A stretch of 64,000 bases of DNA, taken from contig NZ_CP039253.1 of assembly GCF_004795915.1 (NCBI RefSeq), positions 3,685,501-3,749,500 on the forward strand, given 5' to 3'. The notes under the pieces are model-generated. The model made no database searches. It saw only the letters and a program-made list of their open reading frames with translations, and was not told the DNA's origin. A program made the translations under genes and the position numbers. This DNA comes from Rhodococcus sp. PAMC28707 (GTDB taxonomy: Bacteria > Actinomycetota > Actinomycetes > Mycobacteriales > Mycobacteriaceae). Position 1 is the stretch's first letter. Every line of letters begins with the position of its first letter. Below are positions 7,174 to 15,958 of this stretch, piece after piece.

Positions 7174-9272
7174 CAGTGCGCTCCGTTCGAGTCGAGATTC
7201 CTGGTGATGCGAATGTTGCCGAAGTTGTCGATGTGAGCGGAGAATCCGGGATCCACCGGCACAGTGGAGCTGAACTCCTCGATGACGGCCGGTCCTTCGA
7301 TGGAGTCACCGGCACCGAGCGCCGGGCGATCGTAAATCGCGGTCTCGTGCCAGCCATCGAAGTAGGCCCGACGCGTTCCCGTTCGTGCGACTTCGGCGCC
7401 GCTTCCCTTGGCAATCTCGGACAACACCGGTCGCTTGATCGGGCCGATACCGCTGACCCGCAGGTTGACCCACTCGACGAACTGGCTCTTGTCGCTGCGG
7501 AAGTCGTAACCGTAGAGCTCGCGGTGCGCCTCATGGAAGGCCTCCGCTGCTTGATCCATCGTCGACTGGGTGATATCGCCGTCTACGATCGGCACTCGAA
7601 CCTCGAAGGCCTGACCGAAGTAGCGCAGATCCGCGGTGCGTGCGTACTGGCGATCTTCGGGCGCGAAGCCCTCTCCTGCCAGTGCTGCATCGGCACGCTC
7701 GGCGAGAACTTCGAGTTCGGACTGCAAGTCCTCTGCACGGAGACGGTCGTGCCGACTGACGTGAGTCTGGACGTAATCGTTGCGCACATCGACGGTCAGC
7801 AGACCGAAGGCGGATACGTTACCTGGATTGAGCGGTACCAGAACATCTTTCAGTCCCAGGATGTCCATCAACCTGCAGGCGAGCAGTGAACCGGATCCAC
7901 CGAACGTCACGAGGGTGAAGTCGCGTACATCGAGTCCACGCTTGACGGAAATCTGACGAAGTGCGTTGGCCTGATTCCAAGCGGACACTTCGAGGATTCC
8001 GGTTCCGCAAGCCTCGATCTCCAGCGACAACTCCTGTGCCAGTTGTTCGATACCCTTCCTCGCCAGATCGGTATCGAGCGGGATCTCACCGCCGAGCAGG
8101 TGGGGAGGTATCCGGCCCAGGAGTACATGCGCATCGGTGATGGTCGGAGCGGAACCGCCGTTGCCGTAACACATCGGGCCTGGATCGGCACCGGCAGATT
8201 GCGGTCCGACACGCAGTGTTCCCTCAGGAGTCATCCAGGCAATCGACCCACCACCGGCGCCGACGGTGACCACGTCGATCATCGGAATCTTGGACGGATA
8301 GTTTCCGACGCGTCCTTCGGTCGTCAAAGCGGGCTCGCCATGGACCACGACGGTCACGTCGGTGGAGGTGCCGCCGCCATCGCAGGTGAGCACCTGATCG
8401 ACTCCCGCTGCACTGGCCACCAGCGCTGCACCGAGGGCGCCGGCTGCGGGCCCGGACAGAACAGTCGTGATCGGCTGATTGACAACCTCTTTGGCGGAGA
8501 GAACGCCACCGTTGGACTTCATGACGTAGAACGGAACGTCGCGGGCTTCGCCCGACTCGGTGGCGAACTCACGCAGCCGGGTGGCGATGTTGTTGACGTA
8601 GTTGCGGATGTTCGGCTTCACGGCCGCATCCACCAATGTCGTGATGGACCGCTCGAACTCGCGGTACTCACGCAGAACCTCGGTCGAGATGCTGACCGTC
8701 GCCTCGGGGTACTCCTCGAGGAGGATGTCCCGCACGCGCTGTTCGTGATCAGGGTTGGCATAGGAATGCACGAGGCACACACCGAGGGTCTTGACTCCCT
8801 CTGCCTTGAAGAACCGTGCAGCCTCGCGCACATCGTCCTCGTTGAGCGGGCGAATTTCGGTGCCGTCGAAGTACAACCGTCCACGGATGGTGCGGACGCG
8901 ATGGGCCGGGACGATACGTTCGGGCTTGACCCAGAAGTACGAGTTGCCGTAACCGTCGGGTACCGACTGGCGAGCAATCTCGAGCACATGCTCGTAGCCC
9001 TCGGTGGTGATGAACCCGAGGTTCTCGACCTTGCCTTCGAGCAGCTTGTTGGTGGCAACGGTGGTGCCGTGACTCACTGCGCTGAGCGAGTCACCCGTGA
9101 CCCCGAGTTGCTGTAGGACTTTGTCGATCCCGGCGAGGAACCCTTCGGCTGGATCTGCCGGAGTGGAGGGAGTCTTCGTGGTGGCCATTTCACCGGACTC
9201 TTCGTCCACTGCCACCACATCGGTGAATGTTCCACCGGTGTCGATCCCGACCCGAATCTTTCTTGGCTCCAC
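7173..9272 (-). CDS. hyuA: Hydantoinase A/oxoprolinase family protein (operon 1)
   Basis: About 699 residues from the GTG at 9272, which has AAGGAGGA at ideal spacing; the longer open frame to 9446 has no comparable signal. The actin-like ATPase motifs are IRVGIDTGGTFTDVV at the N-terminus, LTCDGGGTSTDVTVV and VTVGAGGGSIAW in the middle, and SAGADPGPMCYGNGG. It would phosphorylate or activate the amide while HyuB completes hydrolysis. It is the first gene of a hyuA-hyuB-NmrA unit, separated from the coxG-like gene by a strong hairpin, so it probably has its own promoter in 9273-9460. Confidence 0.92.
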   Translation of the reverse strand: MEPRKIRVGIDTGGTFTDVVAVDEESGEMATTKTPSTPADPAEGFLAGIDKVLQQLGVTGDSLSAVSHGTTVATNKLLEGKVENLGFITTEGYEHVLEIARQSVPDGYGNSYFWVKPERIVPAHRVRTIRGRLYFDGTEIRPLNEDDVREAARFFKAEGVKTLGVCLVHSYANPDHEQRVRDILLEEYPEATVSISTEVLREYREFERSITTLVDAAVKPNIRNYVNNIATRLREFATESGEARDVPFYVMKSNGGVLSAKEVVNQPITTVLSGPAAGALGAALVASAAGVDQVLTCDGGGTSTDVTVVVHGEPALTTEGRVGNYPSKIPMIDVVTVGAGGGSIAWMTPEGTLRVGPQSAGADPGPMCYGNGGSAPTITDAHVLLGRIPPHLLGGEIPLDTDLARKGIEQLAQELSLEIEACGTGILEVSAWNQANALRQISVKRGLDVRDFTLVTFGGSGSLLACRLMDILGLKDVLVPLNPGNVSAFGLLTVDVRNDYVQTHVSRHDRLRAEDLQSELEVLAERADAALAGEGFAPEDRQYARTADLRYFGQAFEVRVPIVDGDITQSTMDQAAEAFHEAHRELYGYDFRSDKSQFVEWVNLRVSGIGPIKRPVLSEIAKGSGAEVARTGTRRAYFDGWHETAIYDRPALGAGDSIEGPAVIEEFSSTVPVDPGFSAHIDNFGNIRITRNLDSNGAH

Positions 9273-9460
9273 GCTTCCTCCTTGATTGGGTTCGTAGGCA
9301 GCGCGACCGCTGATCGGGTCTGCGCGTGCCTGACGTCTAGTGATATTGGACTCCTTCAGCGCGTCAGTATCTTTGTCACAAGGTGCCAAACTCGCTCGCC
9401 TCATTTGTGTTTCCCGACGCGAGGAGCGGGTGGGGGACTGGCACACATTGCGATGGCAAC

Positions 9461-9502
9461 GCGAAAGGCCGCTCTCCCTGACACAGGAGAGCGGCCTTTC
9501 GC
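9461..9502. terminator. Strong 17-bp-stem hairpin between coxG-like gene and hyuA
   Basis: GCGAAAGGCCGCTCTCC (9461-9477) pairs perfectly with its reverse complement at 9486-9502 around an 8-nt loop. It lies 39 bp beyond the end of the coxG-like gene, as expected for a transcription terminator closing the large minus-strand block. There is no clear U-run, which is common for terminators in high-GC actinomycetes. Confidence 0.8.
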
Positions 9503-9541
9503 CGTCGAGGTAGCGCTGGGAGTTGCACCAGCAGTGCTGAC

Positions 9542-10216
9542 CTACCGTTCTTTTCGAACCAGGATGCCGCCCACGAGAACTCCGGCCAACGCGATGGCCG
9601 CCCCGGCCGCAGCGGCAACCAGGACACTCTGCGCCGACGCACCTGCCGCCGCCGGCCCTGCACCGACACGCTGCGCACCAGCACCGATCGGTAGAGCAAC
9701 ACCGCCGGTGGCTGCCTCCGGCGCGGTACCGTCTGCAGCGACCACTGCCGTAGCGGCAGGAGTCGCCTCTGGAATCCCGTTGGCGATGACGCCATCGAGT
9801 CCGTTGAAGAACACGCCCGCCATCTTCTTGGCGACACCGGTGATCATCCGCTGACCGACACCGCCGACCATCCCGCCGACGACGGCATCGGCGTCGTAAC
9901 TCAGGAGGGTTCCGCCATTTTCCGTCGGCTCCAACCTGATGGTGACGTCTGCGCGCACCGTGCCCGGCGCTCCTGCCCCGGAAGCGGTCATCACGAAGGA
10001 CTCGGGACGGTTCTGCTGCGAAAGCCGGACCTCACCGTCGTACGTGCCCTTGATCGCTGCCACACCGGCAATCAACGAGAGCTTGTAGTGGTCGTCGCTC
10101 AATTGATCGAGTGACTGCACTCCGGGAATCGTCGCCGCCAGCACTCGGCCGTCCTGCATGCTGTCGTACACCTCCGCCGGAGGTGCTGTCAGCTTCGCGG
10201 TGCCTGCGATTCTCAT
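9542..10216 (-). CDS. CoxG-like SRPBCC protein with C-terminal membrane anchor
   Basis: A 224-residue protein. Residues 1-150 are the CoxG/SRPBCC fold: MRIAGTAKLTAPPAEVYDSM, PGVQSLDQLSDDHYKLSL and GTYDGEVRLSQ. An Ala/Pro-rich linker follows, then a hydrophobic helix near residues 195-220 ending RKER, so it probably sits on the inner face of the membrane. CoxG proteins accompany molybdenum hydroxylases of the CO dehydrogenase type and are thought to anchor the enzyme. It overlaps the large-subunit gene by 4 nt. Confidence 0.9.
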   Translation of the reverse strand: MRIAGTAKLTAPPAEVYDSMQDGRVLAATIPGVQSLDQLSDDHYKLSLIAGVAAIKGTYDGEVRLSQQNRPESFVMTASGAGAPGTVRADVTIRLEPTENGGTLLSYDADAVVGGMVGGVGQRMITGVAKKMAGVFFNGLDGVIANGIPEATPAATAVVAADGTAPEAATGGVALPIGAGAQRVGAGPAAAGASAQSVLVAAAAGAAIALAGVLVGGILVRKER

Positions 10217-12705
10217 GAGTTCTCCTTGGGTGATTCATCTTCCGACTCGGCATTTGCGTGTGAGAGTCGGAGCTCGAACAGGTCGGATGGGGAAATGGGC
10301 ATCGAGGTGATCGGTATTCCCTCGGCGTCTTCGATCGCTGCTGCGATGACTGCCGTGGTTGGGATGACTCCGGCCTCACCGGCGCCCTTCATGCCCAGCG
10401 GGTTGAGCCCGGACGGGGTGACGGTGTGGTCGATCTCGATCGAATCGGGGACCTCGGTCACGAACGGCAACAGGAAGTCCATGAAGGAGGCGTTGAGCAA
10501 CTGCCCGTGCTCGTCGTAGACGATCTTCTCGTAGAGCGCCCCGCCGATGCCCTGCGCGACGCCGCCGTGAATCTGGCCCTCGACGATCCTCGGGTTGATC
10601 ACGTTGCCGCAGTCGTGCACGACGGCATACCGCTCGACGTGGATCTCGGCCGTGATCGGGTCGGTCTCGACGATGGCGGCATGAATGCCGGATGCGAAGG
10701 TCGACCTCGGGGGAGAGTAGTACCCGGTGGCCTCCAACCCCGGCTGCTCGCCTTCCGGGATCGGCGGAATGGTCATGTCGGTGTCCACGTTGGCGAACTG
10801 TGTCGCCAGGCGGGACTCCGCATCGAACGCGTACCGAAGCGGATTCGACAGTACAGCAACGATTCCGAGTGCGATGGACGTCCCTTCTGCGCCCGGTTCG
10901 GTACCGATCTTGCAGACGTGTCCGCCACGCAGTTCGAGGTCGAGTGGATCGATCTCGAGTGCGTTGCCTGCAACCTTCTTCGCTTTCTCCGCCACCATCT
11001 GCGCTGCAACGTGAAAGGCCGAACCGGCCATGACCGCGCCACGGGAAGCGAAAGTGCCCACCGCATAACCGAATCGACGAGTATCGCCGGTCACGATCTC
11101 GATGTCGGACATGTCCACACCCAAATCGTCGGCGACGATCTGCGCGAAGGTCGTCTGATGGCCTTGGCCCTGAGTGGTGAGCCCGGTGGCACCCTTGATC
11201 TTGCCGGAGGTTTCGATCAGGACATGTGCACCCTCGTACGGTCCGGGTCCAGTGCCCTCCACATAGGCGCCGACACCGATTCCGACACTCCGACCCTCTG
11301 CCGCAGCCTGTTTCTTGTAGGCAGGGAAGTCGTCCCAGTTGATAAGAGCTTTCAGTTTGTCGATCCCGGCCTGGTAGTTGCCCGTGTCGTAGATCAGCGG
11401 ACGGCCGTCCTGGAACATCAGACCGAAGTCGTACGGCATCTCCTCGGGCCTGATGATGTTCTTCTCGCGAACCTCGATCCGGTCCTTGCCGAGATACTTG
11501 GCGATCGCATCCATCGACCGCTCCATCGCGAAGACACCTTGCGGCCGGCCTGCACCGCGATACGGGATGACGATCACAGTGTTGGTGTAGAGCGAATAGC
11601 CGTTGACGCGGAAGGAGACCGGCTTGTACGGGCCGAGCACCTGCGTCGCAGTATTGATGAGAACGATGATCCCGTACGGCAGGTACGCGCCGTTGTCGTG
11701 CCAGAGCGTGAAGTCGAATGCGAGCATGCGGCCGTCGTCGTCGAATCCGACCGTGACTTCCTGCACCTGACCGCGTTCGTGGGCGCTCGAAATGAAGTGT
11801 TCGCGGCGGTCTTCCACCCATTTGACTTCGTTCGAGATGCCGGCCTTGCCCAGTTGGCGGGCGGCCCAGGTCACCATGACTTCCTCGGGCCAGGGGTGCA
11901 TGATCTTGACGCCGAAACCGCCGCCGACATCGGGGGCGATGCAGTGCACCTTGTTCATGGCCATGCCGAGTCGCGCAGCGACAGCAGCGCGGACCGAGGT
12001 CGAGGTTTGCGTCGACGACCAGAAGGTCAGGGTTTCCTCGTCACTGTCCCACCGTGCGTAGACGCCCTTGCCCTCCATCGGCATCGACGCCGATCGCTCT
12101 ACCTCGAGGTTCAGCGTGATCCGGTGCGGCGCGCGCGCCAATTCTGCATCGATGTCACCGAAACCGTGGTGTAGGTGCGCGGCGACGTTGTCCGGCACAT
12201 CGGCGTGGACCTGTCGGTCGGCGCGGCGAGCTGTATCGATTCCCACCACCGGATCGAGGATCTCGTACGTGACGTCGATCTTCGCGCAGGCATCCTCGGC
12301 GACATACCGATTGCGTGCCACCACCATGACGATCGCCTCACCGACGTGATTGACCTCGTCTTTGGCCAACGGAAAGCCGTTGCGGGGAGCGATGATTGCG
12401 GGGTGGGGGATAAGCAGCGGGAGCCCTTCGGCCATCGCTTCGGAATCCTCGGCCAAATCCTCGTACGTGTAGACCGCATGGACACCGGGCATTTCCAGCG
12501 CGGCGTCGACGTCGATGTCGGTGATCCGCGCATGGGCGTGCGGTGAGCGAACGAACGCGGCGATCAACGCCCCGTGCCCCAGATCGTCGAGATATTTGCC
12601 TTTACCGCTGAGCAACCGAGTGTCCTCGGAACGGGCCAATGGCTGGCCGAACAGGGGAGCGGTGCTGTTGGACGTCTTGGCTGCGGTCTTGCTTGCGACG
12701 CTCAT
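10213..12705 (-). CDS. Molybdenum hydroxylase large subunit (xanthine dehydrogenase/CoxL family, form II)
   Basis: An 830-residue molybdopterin-binding catalytic subunit. The active-site loop reads PYRGAGR, the form-II pattern, not the AYRCSFR of true CO dehydrogenase, so CO oxidation is unlikely. DVGGGFGVKIMHPWPEE and GLTTQGQGHQTTFAQI are molybdopterin-contact regions, and GMKGAGEAGVIPT carries the catalytic Glu. It forms a heterotrimer with the [2Fe-2S] and FAD subunits. In this context the best hypothesis is uracil/thymine dehydrogenase, hydroxylating uracil at C6 to barbiturate (inference; the family cannot fix the substrate). Confidence 0.88.
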   Translation of the reverse strand: MSVASKTAAKTSNSTAPLFGQPLARSEDTRLLSGKGKYLDDLGHGALIAAFVRSPHAHARITDIDVDAALEMPGVHAVYTYEDLAEDSEAMAEGLPLLIPHPAIIAPRNGFPLAKDEVNHVGEAIVMVVARNRYVAEDACAKIDVTYEILDPVVGIDTARRADRQVHADVPDNVAAHLHHGFGDIDAELARAPHRITLNLEVERSASMPMEGKGVYARWDSDEETLTFWSSTQTSTSVRAAVAARLGMAMNKVHCIAPDVGGGFGVKIMHPWPEEVMVTWAARQLGKAGISNEVKWVEDRREHFISSAHERGQVQEVTVGFDDDGRMLAFDFTLWHDNGAYLPYGIIVLINTATQVLGPYKPVSFRVNGYSLYTNTVIVIPYRGAGRPQGVFAMERSMDAIAKYLGKDRIEVREKNIIRPEEMPYDFGLMFQDGRPLIYDTGNYQAGIDKLKALINWDDFPAYKKQAAAEGRSVGIGVGAYVEGTGPGPYEGAHVLIETSGKIKGATGLTTQGQGHQTTFAQIVADDLGVDMSDIEIVTGDTRRFGYAVGTFASRGAVMAGSAFHVAAQMVAEKAKKVAGNALEIDPLDLELRGGHVCKIGTEPGAEGTSIALGIVAVLSNPLRYAFDAESRLATQFANVDTDMTIPPIPEGEQPGLEATGYYSPPRSTFASGIHAAIVETDPITAEIHVERYAVVHDCGNVINPRIVEGQIHGGVAQGIGGALYEKIVYDEHGQLLNASFMDFLLPFVTEVPDSIEIDHTVTPSGLNPLGMKGAGEAGVIPTTAVIAAAIEDAEGIPITSMPISPSDLFELRLSHANAESEDESPKENS

Positions 12706-13340
12706 GCTCTTCCTGCCCGTCCGCCGACAGGATTGGTCTTGCCCCGTACTTTGCCTTCGAGCGCGGCCCGGCTCGACTCGTCGTCTTTACCGAGAGGGAA
12801 CTCGCCCGCCCGCTCGCGCTTGATCTCGGCAGCTCGCAATACCGAGGCCTTGATGTTCTGGTAGCCGGTGCACCGACAAATGTTGCCGGCAATCGCCTCG
12901 GTGGCTTCTTCCTGCGTCGGGGCGTCGTTCTCCTCGAGAAAAGCCGCGATGGTGGTGACGAAGCCCGGGGTGCAGAATCCGCACTGGAGTCCGTGGCAGT
13001 CCATGAACGCTTGCTGCACGGGATGCAAGGTGCCGTCCGGCTCGACGAGGCCCTCCACGGTGGTGACGGACTGTCCTTCGAGACTGGCGGCGAGCATCAA
13101 GCAGGCACGAACAGGCTTGCCGTCCAACAAGATCGTGCATGCGCCACAGACTCCGTGTTCGCATCCCACGTGGGTCCCGGTCTGCCGAAGATTGTGTCGG
13201 ATGGCGTCCGAAGCGATGGTTCGTGCGGGGACGATGATCGTCTGCTTCGTACCGTTGAGGGTGAACGACACGACCACGTGTTGTTCGCCGGTCTCGGCCA
13301 TCAAATCGGAAAGCTGTGTTTCGACATCTCGGTTTGTCAT
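12702..13340 (-). CDS. Molybdenum hydroxylase [2Fe-2S] small subunit
   Basis: A 212-residue CoxS/XdhS-type subunit. Eight cysteines in two clusters are visible: the plant-ferredoxin type GCEHGVCGACTILLDG followed by ACL, and the helical type CGFCTPGFVTT with CRCTGYQNI. The first about 20 residues and the last about 45 are extensions beyond the usual 155-165-residue family length. Electrons pass from the Mo cofactor through these clusters to FAD. It overlaps the large-subunit gene by 4 nt and follows the FAD-subunit gene by 2 bp. Confidence 0.93.
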   Translation of the reverse strand: MTNRDVETQLSDLMAETGEQHVVVSFTLNGTKQTIIVPARTIASDAIRHNLRQTGTHVGCEHGVCGACTILLDGKPVRACLMLAASLEGQSVTTVEGLVEPDGTLHPVQQAFMDCHGLQCGFCTPGFVTTIAAFLEENDAPTQEEATEAIAGNICRCTGYQNIKASVLRAAEIKRERAGEFPLGKDDESSRAALEGKVRGKTNPVGGRAGRA

Positions 13341-13342
13341 CG

Positions 13343-14260
13343 TTATTTCTCTCCGGCGTCGACACGTAGCGTCGACGGCCTGGTTGCCAAAGAAAGTGCT
13401 CCATCACGGGCGGCCGCCATGACCACCCTCGCAGTCAACGCTGCGACGAGCTGGGAGCGATACCGCGCAGTGGCATGAATATCGGCCTCGGTTTCGACGC
13501 GCTTGCGCGCGGCCTCCGACAGCACGTTCCACAAAGGATCCCGGTCGTCGGACACCGATGCGCCGCCGATGACGTCGGTATAGTCGATCACTTCGCCGAA
13601 TTCACCGGCAGAGACATAGGTGACGCGAGCGTTCGTCACCACGCCGTCTTCGACCTCGACGCGTGCTGCAACACCGACGAGCGCGTAATCGCCATGTCTA
13701 CGGGCGATTTCGTCGATCGCCGTTCCAACGCCCCTTCGGGCCGCCGGCACGGTTGCACTGATCGCTATCTCGTCTGGTTCGAGGGAAGACTCCAGCGGCC
13801 CCAGGAACAGATCACGAGCGGCGATATCGCGACGCCCCCGCACCGACTGCACGGTCACCGAACCGTCGAGCAGGACCAGTACCGCAGGAACTTCCGCCGA
13901 CGGGTCGGCGTGGACGATCGATCCCACGGTGGTTCCGCGATTTCTGATCGTCGCGTGCGCGACCAACTGCAGCGTGCGGCCGAGCAGTGGTTGCACGTCG
14001 TTGGCTCCGGGGTTCGAAGCCAACGACGCGTGCGTTGCCAGCGCCTGAAAGGTCACACCTGATTCTGCGGATGCGGTGATGGAGTCGAGCCGATCGATCC
14101 CGGTGATGTCGACGAGAGTTCCAGGCGCAGCCAAACGCATCGACAGCATCGGAATAAGCGATTGCCCACCTGCGAGGACCTTGCCATCGACCCCCGCAAG
14201 GACCTCGCACGCTTCCTCGATCGACCGAGGCCGATGATATTTCAGTGGCGAAGGTTTCAT
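13343..14260 (-). CDS. Molybdenum hydroxylase FAD-binding medium subunit
   Basis: About 305 residues from the ATG at 14260, where the protein starts MKPSPLKYHRPRSIEEACEVL as CoxM-type subunits do; the upstream open frame to 14311 lacks such a start. FAD-binding motifs are VLAGGQSLIPMLSMRLA (near residues 31-47) and TIRNRGTTVGSIVHADPSAE. It is the first gene of the medium-small-large-coxG order used by CO-dehydrogenase-like enzymes. The nucleobase permease lies 80 bp upstream on the same strand. Confidence 0.92.
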   Translation of the reverse strand: MKPSPLKYHRPRSIEEACEVLAGVDGKVLAGGQSLIPMLSMRLAAPGTLVDITGIDRLDSITASAESGVTFQALATHASLASNPGANDVQPLLGRTLQLVAHATIRNRGTTVGSIVHADPSAEVPAVLVLLDGSVTVQSVRGRRDIAARDLFLGPLESSLEPDEIAISATVPAARRGVGTAIDEIARRHGDYALVGVAARVEVEDGVVTNARVTYVSAGEFGEVIDYTDVIGGASVSDDRDPLWNVLSEAARKRVETEADIHATARYRSQLVAALTARVVMAAARDGALSLATRPSTLRVDAGEK

Positions 14261-14340
14261 AGTCCGATCCTGCCTGCCTGTGCTGATAAGTGTCTCGTCT
14301 AAAAGTGACAAAGGCCACTGCGTGAAGTTGCAATCGCTCG

Positions 14341-15816
14341 CTACCGCACCGGATCGAGGGTGTCGACCTCTCCGTTGTCGCCGGCATCTCTGGTGCGTCG
14401 TGGTCCCATAGCGTCTCCCAGTGTGCGCTGCTCAGGGCCGGTTCCGTCAGGGGCAGAGGTGTTGCCGGGGCGCATATGTTGGGGAGCGATACGTGCACAC
14501 AGGTGGTAGAGGGCGATCACGACGATGGTGCCCAGCGAGATCCCGGACAGCGAGAACGAGTCGGTGAAGACCAGGGCGGTATCACCGATGGCAAGAATCA
14601 GGCCGGCTGCGACGGGCATCATGTTCAATGGATTGCCGAAGTCGACACCGTTCTCCTTCCAGATCTTGGCGCCGAGCAGGCCGATCATTCCGTAGAGGAC
14701 CACGGTGATTCCGCCCAACACACCGCCCGGTGTTGCCGAGATGATGGCGCCGAACTTCGGCGAGAAGCCCAGGATCATCGCGATGATGCCTGCCGCGGTG
14801 TAAGCAGCTGTCGAGTACACCTTCGTTGCCGCCATGACACCGATGTTCTCGGCGTAGGTGGTCGTGGGCGAGCCTCCGACCGCGCTGGCCATGACTGTGG
14901 CGATACCGTCGGCGGCCAGTGCCCGGCCCATCAGTGGGTCGAGATCGTCGCCGGTCATTTCTGCGACGGCTTTGACGTGCCCGGCGTTTTCCGCGATGAG
15001 TGCGATGACACCCGGGAGCACGAGGATGATGAACGCCAGAGAGAACGAGGGCGCATGGATACCTACGATGCCGTTGGCCTCATCGGAGAACGGCGGTAGG
15101 CCGAACCACTGTGAGGACTCGACGCCTGCCCAGCTGACGCGGAAGTGTTCGGTCACCGCGCCTGCGGTGGCGTCGTACGAGGTGATCGGTCCCAGTGCGA
15201 GGTCGAGAATCCAGGACAGTGCGTATCCGAATATCAGCGACAGCAGAATGGCGATGCGTCCAAGGAACCCCCGGAGTGCAACGCTCATGACGATCAGTAC
15301 GAACATCACGATCAGTGCGACCCACTGGTCCTGTGGCCAGTAGAGACTCGCTACCACCGGTGCGAGGTTGAATCCGATCAACATCACCACCGCGCCCGTG
15401 ACGACCGGGGGCAGTATCTTGACCACCACCCCGCCGCCCATGAAGTGAATAGCGACACCGATGACCGCCAACACCAACCCGGACACCAGGATTGCGCCGG
15501 TGACCTCCGCTGATGTTCCGCCCTGTGCTCGAATTGCTGCGACGCCACCGACGAAGACCGCCGAGGTTCCCAGATAGCTGGGGATCCTTCCCTTGACTAC
15601 CAGCAGGAAGAAGATCGTGCAGAACCCCGACATGAGAATGGCGAGTTGTGGATTGAGGCCCATGATGATCGGAAAGACGAAAGTTGCCCCGAACATGGAG
15701 ACGACGTGTTGTCCTCCGAGGCTGACAGTGCGCCCCCAGTTCAACCGCTCGTTCGGTGCGACGACTTCGCCCGGAAGGATATTCTTTCCGTCCCCGTGAA
15801 TCTTCCAGATCGGCAT
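14341..15816 (-). CDS. NCS2 family nucleobase:cation symporter (uracil/xanthine permease type)
   Basis: A 491-residue polytopic membrane protein, about 12-14 segments. The N-terminal LNWGRTVSLGGQHVVSMFGATFVFPIIMG is the NCS2 signature with the QH pair in helix 1. EMTGDDLDPLMGRALAADGIATVMASAVGGSPTT contains the conserved helix-8/10 motif region, and TTYAENIGVMAATKVYS is the family hallmark. It imports a purine or pyrimidine base with protons. Its place in a locus with a barbiturase-family enzyme favours uracil or thymine. A polar tail of about 40 residues follows the last helix. The 142-bp region upstream has a perfect inverted repeat. Confidence 0.92.
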   Translation of the reverse strand: MPIWKIHGDGKNILPGEVVAPNERLNWGRTVSLGGQHVVSMFGATFVFPIIMGLNPQLAILMSGFCTIFFLLVVKGRIPSYLGTSAVFVGGVAAIRAQGGTSAEVTGAILVSGLVLAVIGVAIHFMGGGVVVKILPPVVTGAVVMLIGFNLAPVVASLYWPQDQWVALIVMFVLIVMSVALRGFLGRIAILLSLIFGYALSWILDLALGPITSYDATAGAVTEHFRVSWAGVESSQWFGLPPFSDEANGIVGIHAPSFSLAFIILVLPGVIALIAENAGHVKAVAEMTGDDLDPLMGRALAADGIATVMASAVGGSPTTTYAENIGVMAATKVYSTAAYTAAGIIAMILGFSPKFGAIISATPGGVLGGITVVLYGMIGLLGAKIWKENGVDFGNPLNMMPVAAGLILAIGDTALVFTDSFSLSGISLGTIVVIALYHLCARIAPQHMRPGNTSAPDGTGPEQRTLGDAMGPRRTRDAGDNGEVDTLDPVR

Positions 15817-15870
15817 TGTGAAGCCTTTCTTTTTCGTTGTAGTCGCAGCAGTTTCACGAATTGAGGTGCG

Positions 15871-15890
15871 TTTCTATATCGCTATAGAAA
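15871..15890. promoter_or_regulatory. 8-4-8 inverted repeat upstream of the nucleobase permease
   Basis: TTTCTATA-TCGC-TATAGAAA is a perfect inverted repeat 55 bp upstream of the permease start. AT-rich dyads stand out in this GC-rich sequence. It is a candidate operator for one of the two PucR regulators of the locus; no other copy was seen in the window. Confidence 0.5.
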
Positions 15891-15958
15891 AAGAACGGTA
15901 TTGCTGTCTTGCGGAACCACCATGAGCGTAATCTGCCAATATTTCGATTGGATGACCG

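Noticed and set aside
10376-11821. 481-aa minus-strand frame inside the Mo-hydroxylase large subunit
   Set aside because: It is a different frame of the same strand as the real gene, is extremely Arg-rich and has no recognisable domain.
5692-12174. Long plus-strand open frames (514 aa at 5692-7236, 357 aa at 8043-9116, 582 aa at 10426-12174)
   Set aside because: They are antisense to well-supported hyuB, hyuA and Mo-hydroxylase genes, have low-complexity Arg/Gly/His-rich composition and no family motifs. Such shadows are expected at this G+C content.
10213-14260. Carbon monoxide dehydrogenase (CoxMSL)
   Set aside because: The active-site loop is PYRGAGR rather than AYRCSFR, and coxD/coxE are absent, so aerobic CO oxidation is not supported.
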